Assembly: GCA_963757065.1 (NCBI GenBank)
Contig: CAVWQC010000002.1
Coordinates: forward strand, 372,001-436,000
DNA: 64,000 nucleotides
Direction of reading: 5' to 3'
Source of the DNA: PNON01 sp963757065
GTDB taxonomy: Bacteria; Chloroflexota; Anaerolineae; Anaerolineales; Anaerolineaceae
The position numbers were made by a program, and so were the translations under genes. The notes beneath the pieces are model-generated. The model was not told the origin of the DNA. It saw only the letters and a program-made list of their open reading frames with translations, and did no database searches. Positions within the stretch are counted from its first letter, which is position 1; every line of letters begins with the position of its first letter. Positions 8,391 to 17,203 of the stretch are shown here, piece by piece.

Positions 8391-10271
8391 CTACGCGAGT
8401 AATGCATAAACGATATAATCCGTTGACCCTATATACAATATATCATTAAAGATTATTGGGGACCCTGTTATCGCTTTTCCTGTCTTAAACTTCCACCTTA
8501 ATCTTCCATTTTGGATGTCAATACAATGCAGATTGCCATCCACCGATCCAACATAGATTGAATCTTTATAAACTGCCGGGGAACCTGGTATCTGGTTATC
8601 AGTCTTATTCCGCCACATTTCTTTACCAGATGCACATTCCAGGCAGTAGAGATTTCCGTCTGCTGAGCCAAATAACAATTGTTTGTCAACTTTCAGCGGA
8701 GAAGACATCGATCCTTTATCCATGCGGAAACGCCAGATCACCCAACCGGATTTTGCGTCCAATGCATAACAGAATCCATCCACGGAGGTAACATAAACCA
8801 CTCCCTGTGCAACTATTGGGGAAGCGGTAATGGCTCTTTTAGCCTGAAACCGCCATTTGATCACACCAGTAAAATCTGTGCAGATCAATTCACCGCTTTC
8901 AGATCCAAAGTAAATTAATTCATTATCGATGAAAGGTGATGATCTGACCGGTGATCCAATTTCTGCGCGCCAGGCGCGGCGATTGGTCGTTAAATTGACA
9001 ACATGCAAGAATCCATCATCAGAGCCGAAAAAGATATGGCCTTCAGCTATCCGGGGTGAAGACCTGATAGGACCTTCGGTATAGTAGGTCCACAATACCT
9101 TGCCAGACCTGACTGAGACTGCATGTAGACGATTGTCTTCAGAACCGATATAGATATTGCCTTCATAAACTGCCGGTTTAGTGGCAATACCACCATCGGT
9201 AGTGTACTTCCACATAAATTCGCCATTGGCAGCATTGATCGCATATAAATTGTTGTCGTAAGTGCCGGCATAGATGACCCCATTGTCATAAGCCAGGGCA
9301 TTTCGTATCTCATCTTCACATTTAAATGTCCAGAGTGGTTTGATCCCTTCTGATGGGGTCAAGGTTCCCGTTTGCAGTGCCAATCTTGTGAGTGCTCCAG
9401 TTTTTCGGGCAACTCCCATGAGTGCGTCTTTCATCCCGGCAACCGATTTAAAACGATCCTGAGGATTGTATTGAAGTGCGGTACTGACTACTGCTTCCAA
9501 CTCATTACTTACGTCAGGATTAAAGCGACGGATCGGACGTTCATTAAATGTAAATGGCGGTTCAAGCCGGGGGTCGCGCATGGACAATAAATGATGTAAA
9601 GTGGCACCCATTGCATAGATATCTGCCAGAGGTGTCGCATCGCCCCGATATTGCTCAGGCGGCGAGTAACCTTCAGTTCCGATCATTGTTCCTTTTTGCC
9701 CCGTGGTAAAGACTTTTGCAATACCAAAATCCACCAAAACTACCCGGTTTTGAGCATTGATCATAATATTGGACGGCTTAATATCCCTGAAGATGATCGG
9801 TTCAGGTTTGTGGTTGTGCAAGAATTCGATAACATCACATAGCTCAATTGCCCAACCAATCACCTGGTCTTCTGGGATGAAATCAGAGCGACCTTTTAAG
9901 ATCGCTTCCATGTCACGCCCGCTTACATACTCTTCAACAAGGTAAGACCTATCTTTATGGGTAAAAAAATCAAATATTTTGGGGATGGCAATATGATTTA
10001 AAGTTACCAGAATATTCGCTTCACGTTCAAAATTTTGAACGATGGTTGCCCGAACCAGTGGATCTGGAGCCTGGTTGATCATTTCTTTTACAGCCACAAG
10101 TTTCACTACTTTTGGAAAATGTAAATCCCGGGCGCTATAGACCGAGCCCATTCCGCCAATACCGATAACTTCTTGAATTAAATATCTGTCAACAAGGACA
10201 GAGCCCGCTTTTAATTGATGTTCGTTATCGTCAGCAATTTCTATACTTTCATTCTCATTCCTAATGCTCAG
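8391..10271 (-). CDS. Ser/Thr protein kinase with C-terminal PQQ-like beta-propeller
   Basis: About 626 aa. The N-terminal Hanks-type kinase (roughly the first 270 residues) has the Gly loop GIGGMGSV, catalytic Lys in LVAVKEM, RDIKPSN, DFGIAK and an activation segment ending GYSPPEQY. The C-terminal half is a run of at least seven PQQ/Trp-type blades (IYAGTYDNNLYAI, IYIGSEDNRLHAV and so on), predicting an eight-bladed propeller sensor or scaffold. There is no transmembrane helix, so kinase and propeller share the cytosol. The frame opens at TTG 10352, which lacks a ribosome site. A strong AGGGAGG lies 5 nt before an in-frame CTG at 10271, which I prefer as the start. First gene of the phospho-signalling operon. 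Confidence 0.88.
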   Translation of the reverse strand: MSIRNENESIEIADDNEHQLKAGSVLVDRYLIQEVIGIGGMGSVYSARDLHFPKVVKLVAVKEMINQAPDPLVRATIVQNFEREANILVTLNHIAIPKIFDFFTHKDRSYLVEEYVSGRDMEAILKGRSDFIPEDQVIGWAIELCDVIEFLHNHKPEPIIFRDIKPSNIMINAQNRVVLVDFGIAKVFTTGQKGTMIGTEGYSPPEQYRGDATPLADIYAMGATLHHLLSMRDPRLEPPFTFNERPIRRFNPDVSNELEAVVSTALQYNPQDRFKSVAGMKDALMGVARKTGALTRLALQTGTLTPSEGIKPLWTFKCEDEIRNALAYDNGVIYAGTYDNNLYAINAANGEFMWKYTTDGGIATKPAVYEGNIYIGSEDNRLHAVSVRSGKVLWTYYTEGPIRSSPRIAEGHIFFGSDDGFLHVVNLTTNRRAWRAEIGSPVRSSPFIDNELIYFGSESGELICTDFTGVIKWRFQAKRAITASPIVAQGVVYVTSVDGFCYALDAKSGWVIWRFRMDKGSMSSPLKVDKQLLFGSADGNLYCLECASGKEMWRNKTDNQIPGSPAVYKDSIYVGSVDGNLHCIDIQNGRLRWKFKTGKAITGSPIIFNDILYIGSTDYIVYALLA

Positions 10272-10276
10272 TGTTG

Positions 10277-10283
10277 CCTCCCT
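10277..10283 (-). promoter_or_regulatory. Shine-Dalgarno site that suggests a CTG start for the propeller kinase
   Basis: The minus strand reads AGGGAGG, then five bases, then CTG in the kinase frame. The nearest upstream in-frame start (TTG, 10352) has no such site. An ATG shortly downstream is out of frame. This argues for a non-AUG start at 10271. Confidence 0.45.
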
Positions 10284-10452
10284 GGTGTTCTCACGAAAAT
10301 TCCATAAACACTGATAATGATTATATTCACGATTGGTCTGAAAAGCAATCAAGTAAAGCTAATTCATTGACCAGACGTTTTACCTATTCTGGACGGATAT
10401 CTGCAGAGAGTGTAAAATCATTTAATAGTGTACGAAGAAAGGTAAGGTTTTT

Positions 10453-11670
10453 ATGGCTGACTATGCAGGTAAGGGAAAAGTTGCGGTTATTAAAACTTCT
10501 CCAGCCACAATTCTGGAAGATATTTCCAAATTAATGAAATTATCCAATTTTCAAGGTTCGCTGGATAAGAAAATAACCACCGGATTGAAGATCAACATTT
10601 CCTGGCAAACCTGGTATCCAGCCTGTTCCTCAACTCCCTGGCAGATCGAAGGGGTAATTCAGACATTGAAACAAAATGGATATTCAGACATTGTCGGCAT
10701 CCATAATGATACCGTTGTTGTGGACACCTCCGTTGGTGAAGTCAATAACAAACACCGGTTTGTAACAGACAAATATGGTATTCCATGCATTTATTTATAT
10801 GATGAGCGCTTTGAATGGTACGAGTACAAGCCGAAAACTCCATTCCTGGTTCTTGATAAAGTTTATCCGGATGGTGTATTCATACCCAAAGCGCTTGTTG
10901 GCAAGAATATTATTCACCTCCCCACAGTAAAAACCCATGTTTTTACAACCATCACTGGTGCAATGAAAAATGCCTTTGGGGGTTTATTGCACAGGAACAG
11001 GCATTGGACACATAGTGTCATCCATGAAACCCTGGTTGATCTCCTCATGATCCAGCAGGATATCCACCCCGGAATATTTGCTGTGATGGATGGTACTTTT
11101 GCGGGTGATGGCCCGGGGCCACGTGCAATGCACTGGCACGAGAAAAATATTCTGCTCGCCTCTGCTGACCAGGTAGCCATCGATGCTGTTTCAGCCAAAT
11201 TACAGGGATTTGACCCGATGAGCATTAAATTCTTACGGCTGGCACATGAAGCAGGTCTGGGAATAGCTGATCCTCGTCAGATCGAAATTGTCGGATATGA
11301 CATTGAGCAGGAAGAACCCTGGAATTTTAAACAGGAAGATACTTTTGCTTCACGCGGTCAGAAGCTGATCTACCATGGTCCATTGAAACCATTCGAGAAA
11401 ATACTATTGCAAAGCCCGATCGTCCCGTGGAGCTTTTTCGCGAGCAATTTCTACCACAATGTTTACTGGTACCCCTTCATTGGCCGGAAACGGGTGGAAA
11501 GCGCACTGCAAAATCCCTGGGGACAACTCTTTAAGAATTATGGTGACGGTGAAGTGGTTATGCCGGGAATGGAACCAAAAACTGTCGTACAGGCTGCTGT
11601 AGGAGTAGGTCTGGCTGCCTCCTTATTCGGTGCCTTATTTTTCCTGTTCTTACGGAAGAAGAGAAAGTAG
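10453..11670 (+). CDS. DUF362 domain protein with C-terminal membrane anchor
   Basis: 405-aa protein of the DUF362 family, an uncharacterised group often found with ferredoxin or cell-envelope genes. Family signatures: HLPTVKTHVFTTITGAMKN and a downstream Asp/Gly-rich loop (MDGTFAGDGPGPRAMHW). The last 30 residues form one hydrophobic helix (VGVGLAASLFGALFFLFL) followed by RKKRK, so the body would be held at the membrane. No N-terminal signal peptide and no LPxTG motif. Start ATG 10453 follows AAAGGTAAGG. It is divergent from the kinase operon and ends at a terminator. The reaction is unknown. Confidence 0.85.
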   Translation: MADYAGKGKVAVIKTSPATILEDISKLMKLSNFQGSLDKKITTGLKINISWQTWYPACSSTPWQIEGVIQTLKQNGYSDIVGIHNDTVVVDTSVGEVNNKHRFVTDKYGIPCIYLYDERFEWYEYKPKTPFLVLDKVYPDGVFIPKALVGKNIIHLPTVKTHVFTTITGAMKNAFGGLLHRNRHWTHSVIHETLVDLLMIQQDIHPGIFAVMDGTFAGDGPGPRAMHWHEKNILLASADQVAIDAVSAKLQGFDPMSIKFLRLAHEAGLGIADPRQIEIVGYDIEQEEPWNFKQEDTFASRGQKLIYHGPLKPFEKILLQSPIVPWSFFASNFYHNVYWYPFIGRKRVESALQNPWGQLFKNYGDGEVVMPGMEPKTVVQAAVGVGLAASLFGALFFLFLRKKRK

Positions 11671-11691
11671 AAACAGCAATACAGCCAAAAT

Positions 11692-11726
11692 AATATCCCG
11701 TCTACTGTAAAGGCGGGGTATTTTTT
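11692..11726 (+). terminator. Rho-independent terminator after the DUF362 gene
   Basis: An 11-bp stem with two G-U pairs (11692-11702 with 11712-11722) is followed by six T. It lies 22 nt after the DUF362 stop and overlaps the stop codon of the convergent minus-strand gene. Confidence 0.8.
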
Positions 11727-12223
11727 ATACCTTTTTTTAATGAGAGATAGAATACACCCCAGGTCCAATCTTCAAGATACTCTTCAATTCGGGACAATAA
11801 ATCCAGCTTTATGCTTAAACCAATCAGTAGATCACGCGTGTCCTGAAGCATTTGCAAACATTGGATTTGAACTGCCTCATCCGTGATACCCTGTTTCGTC
11901 ATTAACTCATAAAGTCGATTTGGGCGCATGCGGATAATAAGTGCAGGTGTCTTTGCGGATGATAGAGTCAACCCGAGGTTGTTTAGGTTTTCCCGTAATC
12001 CCTGTAGGACCTGATCCTGGTCATCCTCGACCTGGGATTTCCTTTTATTGGCTTCATTCAACATTTCCCGCAGAACAGTCATACTGTCCGGGCCAATCAC
12101 CACCAGAGACTCGACGAGTTTCTGGATCGGCGTGACACTCGAATCTTCCAGGCACAGCATTAATACATCGCCGACTTTCATACGAATATAATCACGCTCA
12201 GAGTAAGAAAATGAATGATCCAT
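11702..12223 (-). CDS. Hypothetical protein, helical, 173 aa
   Basis: Mostly alpha-helical, soluble and acidic-basic mixed protein; I recognise no domain. The central part (LREMLNEANKRKSQVEDD and following) could form a short coiled coil. It has an ordinary ATG start and a normal composition, and there is no competing frame on the other strand. It is the last of a minus-strand group with the SH3 protein and the antiporter but is separated from the SH3 gene by 104 nt. It converges on the DUF362 gene, whose terminator overlaps its stop codon. Confidence 0.6.
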   Translation of the reverse strand: MDHSFSYSERDYIRMKVGDVLMLCLEDSSVTPIQKLVESLVVIGPDSMTVLREMLNEANKRKSQVEDDQDQVLQGLRENLNNLGLTLSSAKTPALIIRMRPNRLYELMTKQGITDEAVQIQCLQMLQDTRDLLIGLSIKLDLLSRIEEYLEDWTWGVFYLSLKKGIKNTPPLQ

Positions 12224-12327
12224 CGAACCTTATAATATGTAAACAATATGATATGAATAAATTCATTTGCAATATTGTTATCGGTTCTTACTGTCATTTT
12301 CTGATGCAAAAAGGCATAAAAATATTG

Positions 12328-12804
12328 TTAAGGTTGTAAATTTGGGGCAAGATAATTCGCAGCTGCCCATCCCTGTCTTTTTTCGTCGAATGGAGCTTCT
12401 ATATACCACCAGGTCAAATTATCCACTTTTTGAGGTCCATCTTTCACAACAAATTCCTCATTATCAGCCCCGAGAAAAAGCGGAGTAGCATCCACCCCCG
12501 GTTCCTTCCGAATTCGCAAACCATCACCACCAGTACCGGAAATATGGACTGTCATCCCAACCTGAATTGTACTTCCCGGATCCGGTGGAAGGTTTGCTAA
12601 AGTAGCAATGGTCTCAGGAGCCAATGTTTGTGTTGGAATCACCACGGGAGGCAGGCTTGGCGCTGCGATGATCACCACTTCGGGAGTAACAAAAGCATAC
12701 TGCCGGTTGGATGGTGTAAATAGCAGAATTGCGAGAACAATTACCGAAAGGCAAACCACCCCAATAATTAACCCGACCAATATTGAAATCCAAGTCTTCG
12801 ACAT
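12328..12804 (-). CDS. Membrane-anchored bacterial SH3-domain protein
   Basis: 158 aa: an N-terminal transmembrane helix (about 7-32), a Pro/Val/Thr-rich linker and a C-terminal SH3b-type domain (about 78-155) with LRIRKEPG and WWYIEAP...GWAAANYL, typical of SH3b folds that bind cell-wall peptides or other extracytoplasmic ligands. The domain would face the outside. It starts 9 nt after the Ca2+/H+ antiporter stop on the same strand, so the two are probably co-transcribed. Ligand unknown. Confidence 0.8.
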   Translation of the reverse strand: MSKTWISILVGLIIGVVCLSVIVLAILLFTPSNRQYAFVTPEVVIIAAPSLPPVVIPTQTLAPETIATLANLPPDPGSTIQVGMTVHISGTGGDGLRIRKEPGVDATPLFLGADNEEFVVKDGPQKVDNLTWWYIEAPFDEKRQGWAAANYLAPNLQP

Positions 12805-12813
12805 ACTATTTAT

Positions 12814-13902
12814 TTACGCTTTCATTAAGAAAAATGCAAGAGCCAATATGAGGTATACCGCAAACATCGTGGAACCTTCCAGCCAGTTTGATTCTCCATC
12901 TGATGATACGAGGACTGTTATCAATACACCCGCCCCGAGCGCCATGAGCTCAAAAGAATTAAAGATCAGTGTCAATGGATTACCCATGAAGAGGCTGATA
13001 AAAACCAGGACTGGAGCAACAAAAAGTGCAATTTGCACACTCGATGATATTGCGATCTCAACGCTTAAATTCATTTTATTGCGGGCTGCCATTTGAACTG
13101 CAACAAAATGTTCAGCTGCATTTCCAACAAGAGGGATTAAGATGATTCCAAGAAAGAATTCACTAACACCCAGCGAGGATACAACTTCCTCGATGGCACC
13201 TACCAGTAGTTCGCTTAAAAATACGACTGCCAAGGTTGCAATAGTAAGTAAAATGATCGAGTTTCGAAGGCTTAATTCACCTTTATGCGATTCAACTGGA
13301 ACAGATTCATAAGTAAGGGGACTATCTTTGACCTTCAGGCTGTAAAATAGCCCCAGCCCATATAACAGGATCATTATTACCGCAACTCCGATGCTTAATC
13401 CTTCCACCCTGGTACTGTTATCTGCTCCAATGGAATGGCTGAAAAACGATGGAATCGCTAATGCAAGTACTGCGAGCGTTAACAATATGGCGTGGTTCCC
13501 GGCGGACTTGCGGTCAAAGTGTTGGACGCCATGCTTTGAGCCGCCTACGACCATCGCCATGCCCAGCACAAAAAGAATATTTCCAATGATCGATCCAGTG
13601 ATGGAAGCTTTAACTAATTCCAGAAAACCTTCCTTGATCGCCACAAGTGTGATAATCAGTTCCGCAGCATTCCCCAGGGTGGCATTCAACAAACCGCCAA
13701 TCTTTGGACCGGTATAAATTGCCAAAGATTCCGTCGCTTGGCCGATCAAACCGGCCATTGGAACAACAGCAACAGTGGATAATATAAATACCCAGGTTGA
13801 CCCCCATCCGCCATATTTGGCTATGAATGCCAGGGGTATTGCAATAGACAGGATCATTAATGGGTTGGATTTTAAGTAATTTATTAGCCAATTAGATTTC
13901 AT
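12814..13902 (-). CDS. Calcium/proton antiporter, CaCA superfamily (CAX type)
   Basis: 362-aa integral membrane exchanger expected to export Ca2+ against H+. The two alpha-repeat signatures are visible: LLNATLGNAAELI in the N half and IILIPLVGNAAEHFVA in the C half, with about 11 hydrophobic helices, as in ChaA/Cax proteins. Length is normal for the family. It is followed directly by the SH3 anchored protein. Ion preference (Ca2+, Na+ or K+) is inferred from the family. Confidence 0.9.
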   Translation of the reverse strand: MKSNWLINYLKSNPLMILSIAIPLAFIAKYGGWGSTWVFILSTVAVVPMAGLIGQATESLAIYTGPKIGGLLNATLGNAAELIITLVAIKEGFLELVKASITGSIIGNILFVLGMAMVVGGSKHGVQHFDRKSAGNHAILLTLAVLALAIPSFFSHSIGADNSTRVEGLSIGVAVIMILLYGLGLFYSLKVKDSPLTYESVPVESHKGELSLRNSIILLTIATLAVVFLSELLVGAIEEVVSSLGVSEFFLGIILIPLVGNAAEHFVAVQMAARNKMNLSVEIAISSSVQIALFVAPVLVFISLFMGNPLTLIFNSFELMALGAGVLITVLVSSDGESNWLEGSTMFAVYLILALAFFLMKA

Positions 13903-13993
13903 TTAATCATCACCGTTATCTTCTCACTTACTGGCTGTATTGATAATTGTTATATTCTACTAATTAATTTGCTTACTATGTTAACCGCTAATT

Positions 13994-14779
13994 CTAAGCA
14001 AATAAATCGATTTCCATGACCGTGACTGCCTGACCACCAATACCCACCCTGTCTCTCCTATTCCATAGCTTTAACTCTCCACCACGTAAGGATGCCTGAT
14101 AAGCAAATAGTTCATTTTTTCCAAGCTTGGCTGCCCAATATGGAGTAAGAACCGAATGGGCAGAACCGGTCACGGGGTCTTCATTCACACCAACCGCGGG
14201 TACGAAAAATCTGGAAACAAAATCGTATTTCTTGGAACGGCTGGTTAGGATCAATCCCCTAGCGGGAAGCCTGCCTATTGCCGAAAAGTCTGGGAGAAAG
14301 TCTCTCAAGAAATCTTCATCTGCAATTTCGACCAGCCAATCGAACCTGCTTTTACCCAGGTACAAAATGTCTGATTGTATGATGAGCTTAAGTTCCTCAG
14401 AAACCGGAATTTCAGCAGGAGGCAAAGCCGGGAAATCCAGGATGATCCAATCACCATCTTTTATTGCAGTCAATAATCCGCTGCGGGTGAAGAACTTCGC
14501 CTGTTCACCCGGTTTAAGAATTTTCTTTTCCCAAAGAATATGCGCAGAAGCCAAAGTGGCATGTCCACAGAGGTCCACTTCCACTTTCGGGGTGAACCAG
14601 CGTAAGCGGAAACCATCATCTTCGGGGTATAAGAAAGCCGTTTCCGAAAGGTTCATTTCGGAAGCCACATTTTTCATCCATTCATCCGGTACAGTGTGAT
14701 CCAAAAGGCAAACACCGGCCGGGTTTCCCTTAAAGGGGGAATCGGTAAAAGCATCCACTTGATAGATTTTTCTGCCCAT
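13994..14779 (-). CDS. PhzF-family isomerase
   Basis: 261-aa enzyme of the PhzF/diaminopimelate-epimerase fold. N-terminal VDAFTDSPFKGNPAGV, the catalytic Glu region in MNLSETAFL, the glycine-rich VDLCGHATLA and the C-terminal EDPVTGSAHS loop are all present. Members catalyse isomerisation or epimerisation of small acids; PhzF itself acts in phenazine synthesis, but no other phenazine gene is nearby, so the substrate is unknown. The ATG start follows CAGGAG with a good spacing. A 15-bp palindrome lies 26-40 nt upstream. Confidence 0.88.
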   Translation of the reverse strand: MGRKIYQVDAFTDSPFKGNPAGVCLLDHTVPDEWMKNVASEMNLSETAFLYPEDDGFRLRWFTPKVEVDLCGHATLASAHILWEKKILKPGEQAKFFTRSGLLTAIKDGDWIILDFPALPPAEIPVSEELKLIIQSDILYLGKSRFDWLVEIADEDFLRDFLPDFSAIGRLPARGLILTSRSKKYDFVSRFFVPAVGVNEDPVTGSAHSVLTPYWAAKLGKNELFAYQASLRGGELKLWNRRDRVGIGGQAVTVMEIDLFA

Positions 14780-14804
14780 ATTTGCTCCTGTAATGATTTT
14801 ACCT

Positions 14805-14819
14805 GATTAATAATTAATC
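14805..14819. promoter_or_regulatory. Palindrome upstream of the PhzF-like gene (possible operator)
   Basis: GATTAAT-A-ATTAATC is a perfect 7+1+7 inverted repeat, 26-40 nt before the PhzF-like start codon. Its position fits a repressor site, but it is AT-rich and could arise by chance. Confidence 0.3.
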
Positions 14820-14891
14820 AATTATTGAATCGATTAGGTTTATCGATAGATTAAGCGGATCTTTTAATTATTCGAATTTCTAGGCTGATAT

Positions 14892-15801
14892 TTATTTTTC
14901 AACAATTGCGGGAACCAAAAGAATGGGTACTTTCGTCTGGTTAATTATTTTTGGTGCCACACTTGCAGACCAAAAAGCTTCCATACCTACTTTTCCATGC
15001 GTACCCACCACTATTAAATCTGATCCAAGCTCTGCAGCTGTTTCAACAATAATATTGGCTGGATCTCCTCTGCAAATCTCTGCTACTACCGGGATGTTTT
15101 TCTTTTCGAAGTGTTTCACATGCGGAGTCAGATACTCTATTGCATTCTCCTCGGATATTTCCAGATATTCACCTACCGCAACTCTTAAAAACTTACCCGC
15201 CGCAGCTATTTCTCCTTTTAAATCCTCAAAATTGGGAACAACCAGTAACAGATGCAGTGATTGTTTGCAGTGACCGGCAAGGATTTCTGCATAATTTAAT
15301 CCCTGCTCGTGTTCAATATTCCCATCCAATGGAATTAATACTTTCTCACAGGAAAATTCTTTGATCTGATCGCTTTCAGAGGGTTGGATCAATAAAACCG
15401 GAACAGATTGAAAAGCAATTACCTGTTGGGCGATACTTCCAACTATATAATCAGTGATGCCTCCTTTCCCATGGGTGCATAAGACGATCATATCCGACGA
15501 AAATTCTTCCGCATGGGATGAGATGCTAGGGGCGATATTTTTCACGTTTTCAATATGCACATGTATTTCTACAAGAGGGTTCTCGGGAAAGTATTTGGAT
15601 TTAATTCCATTAAGATATTCTGCTGCTTCTGTTTCTGTCTGGATATGCCGTTGACCATGGATTGTTTCAGGTGGATTTTCTTCGATCACATGAATCAAAA
15701 GAGACTCGATTGTTGAAATGTTTGGTGATAAATACAGCAGCAGCCAAAGAAGCCTCAGCCAGTTCGGAGCCATCCAAAGGGACTAGAAGATGTTTGACCA
15801 T
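14892..15801 (-). CDS. Tandem universal stress protein (one frameshift)
   Basis: Two UspA domains in tandem, about 302 aa after correction. Each has a nucleotide-loop-like Gly motif: THGKGGITDYIVGS in the first and THGKVGMEAFWSAS in the second. The true start is ATG 15801 (MVKHLLVPLDGSELAEA), right after the Nramp stop (TAAATG) and behind CTGGAGG. The frame is broken by one extra base near 15734; the continuous frame from there gives YLSPNISTIESLL. Without the correction the gene would seem to begin at 15773 with a non-family N terminus. Co-transcription with the metal transporter is likely. Confidence 0.85.
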
Positions 15802-17118
15802 TTAGCCTCCAGTAAATGTCTGGTAAAGAAGGTAGAAATTCAAAAAGAGGATCAAGGCAGCCACAAGGGAAGCCAGGATAGTCGTGATCCGGTGGTTGAC
15901 CAGGACCCCCATCAGTTTCTTCCGTTGCGTGAACATTACCAGGGGAATAACAGCAAAAGGCAATCCAAAGCTTAGGACAACCTGACTGATCACCAGGGTG
16001 CGGGTTGGATCCAATCCAATTACGATTACGATCAATGATGGGACAATTGTTGCTCCCCGTCGCAGCCAAATTGGGATATGCCGGTGTAAGAATCCCTGCA
16101 TGATGACCTGCCCGGCCATGGTTCCTACCGCAGAGGAGGATAAGCCCGAGGCAAGCAATGAGATCGCAAAGAAAGAGCTGGCAGCTTTACCCAGAAGAGG
16201 TTCAAGAGTTTTATACGCCTCCTGGATCGACCCGACATTGGTTGCCCCCTGATGAAAGAAGGTGGAGGCGGCCATGATCAGCATGGCGCCATTCACAATT
16301 GATGCAACTCCCATGGCGATCAAAACATCGATCTGCTCAAACCTGAACAGTCGTTTCATCTGGACGGCATTCTTCACCTTGATCCTTCCCTGGGTCAGGG
16401 AGGAGTGCAGGAAAATTGCATGCGGCATGACGGTGGCGCCCAGAATACCTGTTGCCAGAAGAATGGCTTCCGTATTGGGTAACATAGGTACAACGGCATG
16501 ATAGCCCACCAAACCCCAATCGGGTTTATCCAGAATTGTTTCGATCAGGTAGCTGATCGTTACAACCCCTACCAGGCTGGTAATGACTGCTTCCAATGGG
16601 CGGAAGCCGCGTTGTTCGAGACCTAGAATGAGAAACGTGGAAATGGCTGTCAGTATTCCAGCCACCCAGAGAGGAATTCCCAGCAGCAGGTTGAATCCGA
16701 GCGTGGCACCCAGGAATTCTGCCAGGTCTGTAGCTATTGCCACCAGTTCCATAATCACCCACATGGTTTTTGTCAGCCAACCGGGAAAATTCTCACGGCA
16801 TAATTCCGCCAGGTTCCGGCCGGTTGCGATTCCCAATTTTGCTGAAAGTGTTTGGATGAGGATCGCCATGAGGTTGCTGGCTAGGATGACCCATAATAAG
16901 GTATAACCGAACTGTGCTCCACCCTGAATATTTGTGGCAAAATTACCCGGGTCAACATAGGCTACACTGGCAATGAAAGCAGGTCCCAGGAAGGGTAATA
17001 ATTTCGCAAATCCCCTTTTTTTGCTTTTTCCAGAAAGAATATCTTTTGCATCTGCCAGCGTTTTCCGGTCAGATGAAGTAATGGATATGGACTGTCTCGT
17101 TTTCAATTTTTCAGGCAT
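15802..17118 (-). CDS. Nramp-family divalent metal transporter (Mn2+/Fe2+)
   Basis: 438-aa proton-coupled metal importer related to MntH. The metal-binding motifs are visible: VDPGNFATN in helix 1 and MPHAIFLHS in helix 6, among about 11 hydrophobic helices. I place the start at ATG 17118 (MPEKLKTRQ). The frame extends to a TTG at 17217, but the intervening 33 residues are unlike the family. A GGAGG lies 22 nt upstream of the ATG, further than usual, so the start is not certain. The universal stress protein gene begins at the base after its stop codon. Confidence 0.88.
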   Translation of the reverse strand: MPEKLKTRQSISITSSDRKTLADAKDILSGKSKKRGFAKLLPFLGPAFIASVAYVDPGNFATNIQGGAQFGYTLLWVILASNLMAILIQTLSAKLGIATGRNLAELCRENFPGWLTKTMWVIMELVAIATDLAEFLGATLGFNLLLGIPLWVAGILTAISTFLILGLEQRGFRPLEAVITSLVGVVTISYLIETILDKPDWGLVGYHAVVPMLPNTEAILLATGILGATVMPHAIFLHSSLTQGRIKVKNAVQMKRLFRFEQIDVLIAMGVASIVNGAMLIMAASTFFHQGATNVGSIQEAYKTLEPLLGKAASSFFAISLLASGLSSSAVGTMAGQVIMQGFLHRHIPIWLRRGATIVPSLIVIVIGLDPTRTLVISQVVLSFGLPFAVIPLVMFTQRKKLMGVLVNHRITTILASLVAALILFLNFYLLYQTFTGG

Positions 17119-17203
17119 TGAAATTATCTTATTAACTTTCCTCCACCAGGATATATTCCCATTATCTACCAAAAAGGTCACTTGTGAAAATAAATATTGT
17201 GAA

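Noticed and set aside
4435..10271. Type VI secretion or MoxR/vWA conflict system
   Set aside because: Kinase, PP2C, FHA and vWA are shared features, but there is no secretion component, MoxR ATPase or effector in or beside the cluster.
11535..11670. DUF362 C-terminal helix plus RKKRK as a sortase-anchored tail
   Set aside because: The helix and basic tail fit, but no LPxTG-like motif precedes them and the protein lacks a signal peptide.
12608..13096. 162-aa plus-strand frame
   Set aside because: Antisense to the SH3 and antiporter genes; no family character.
14127..14699. 190-aa plus-strand frame
   Set aside because: Antisense shadow of the PhzF-like gene.
13994..14779. Phenazine biosynthesis locus
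   Set aside because: Only a PhzF-family protein is present; the family is broad and no other phz gene is near.
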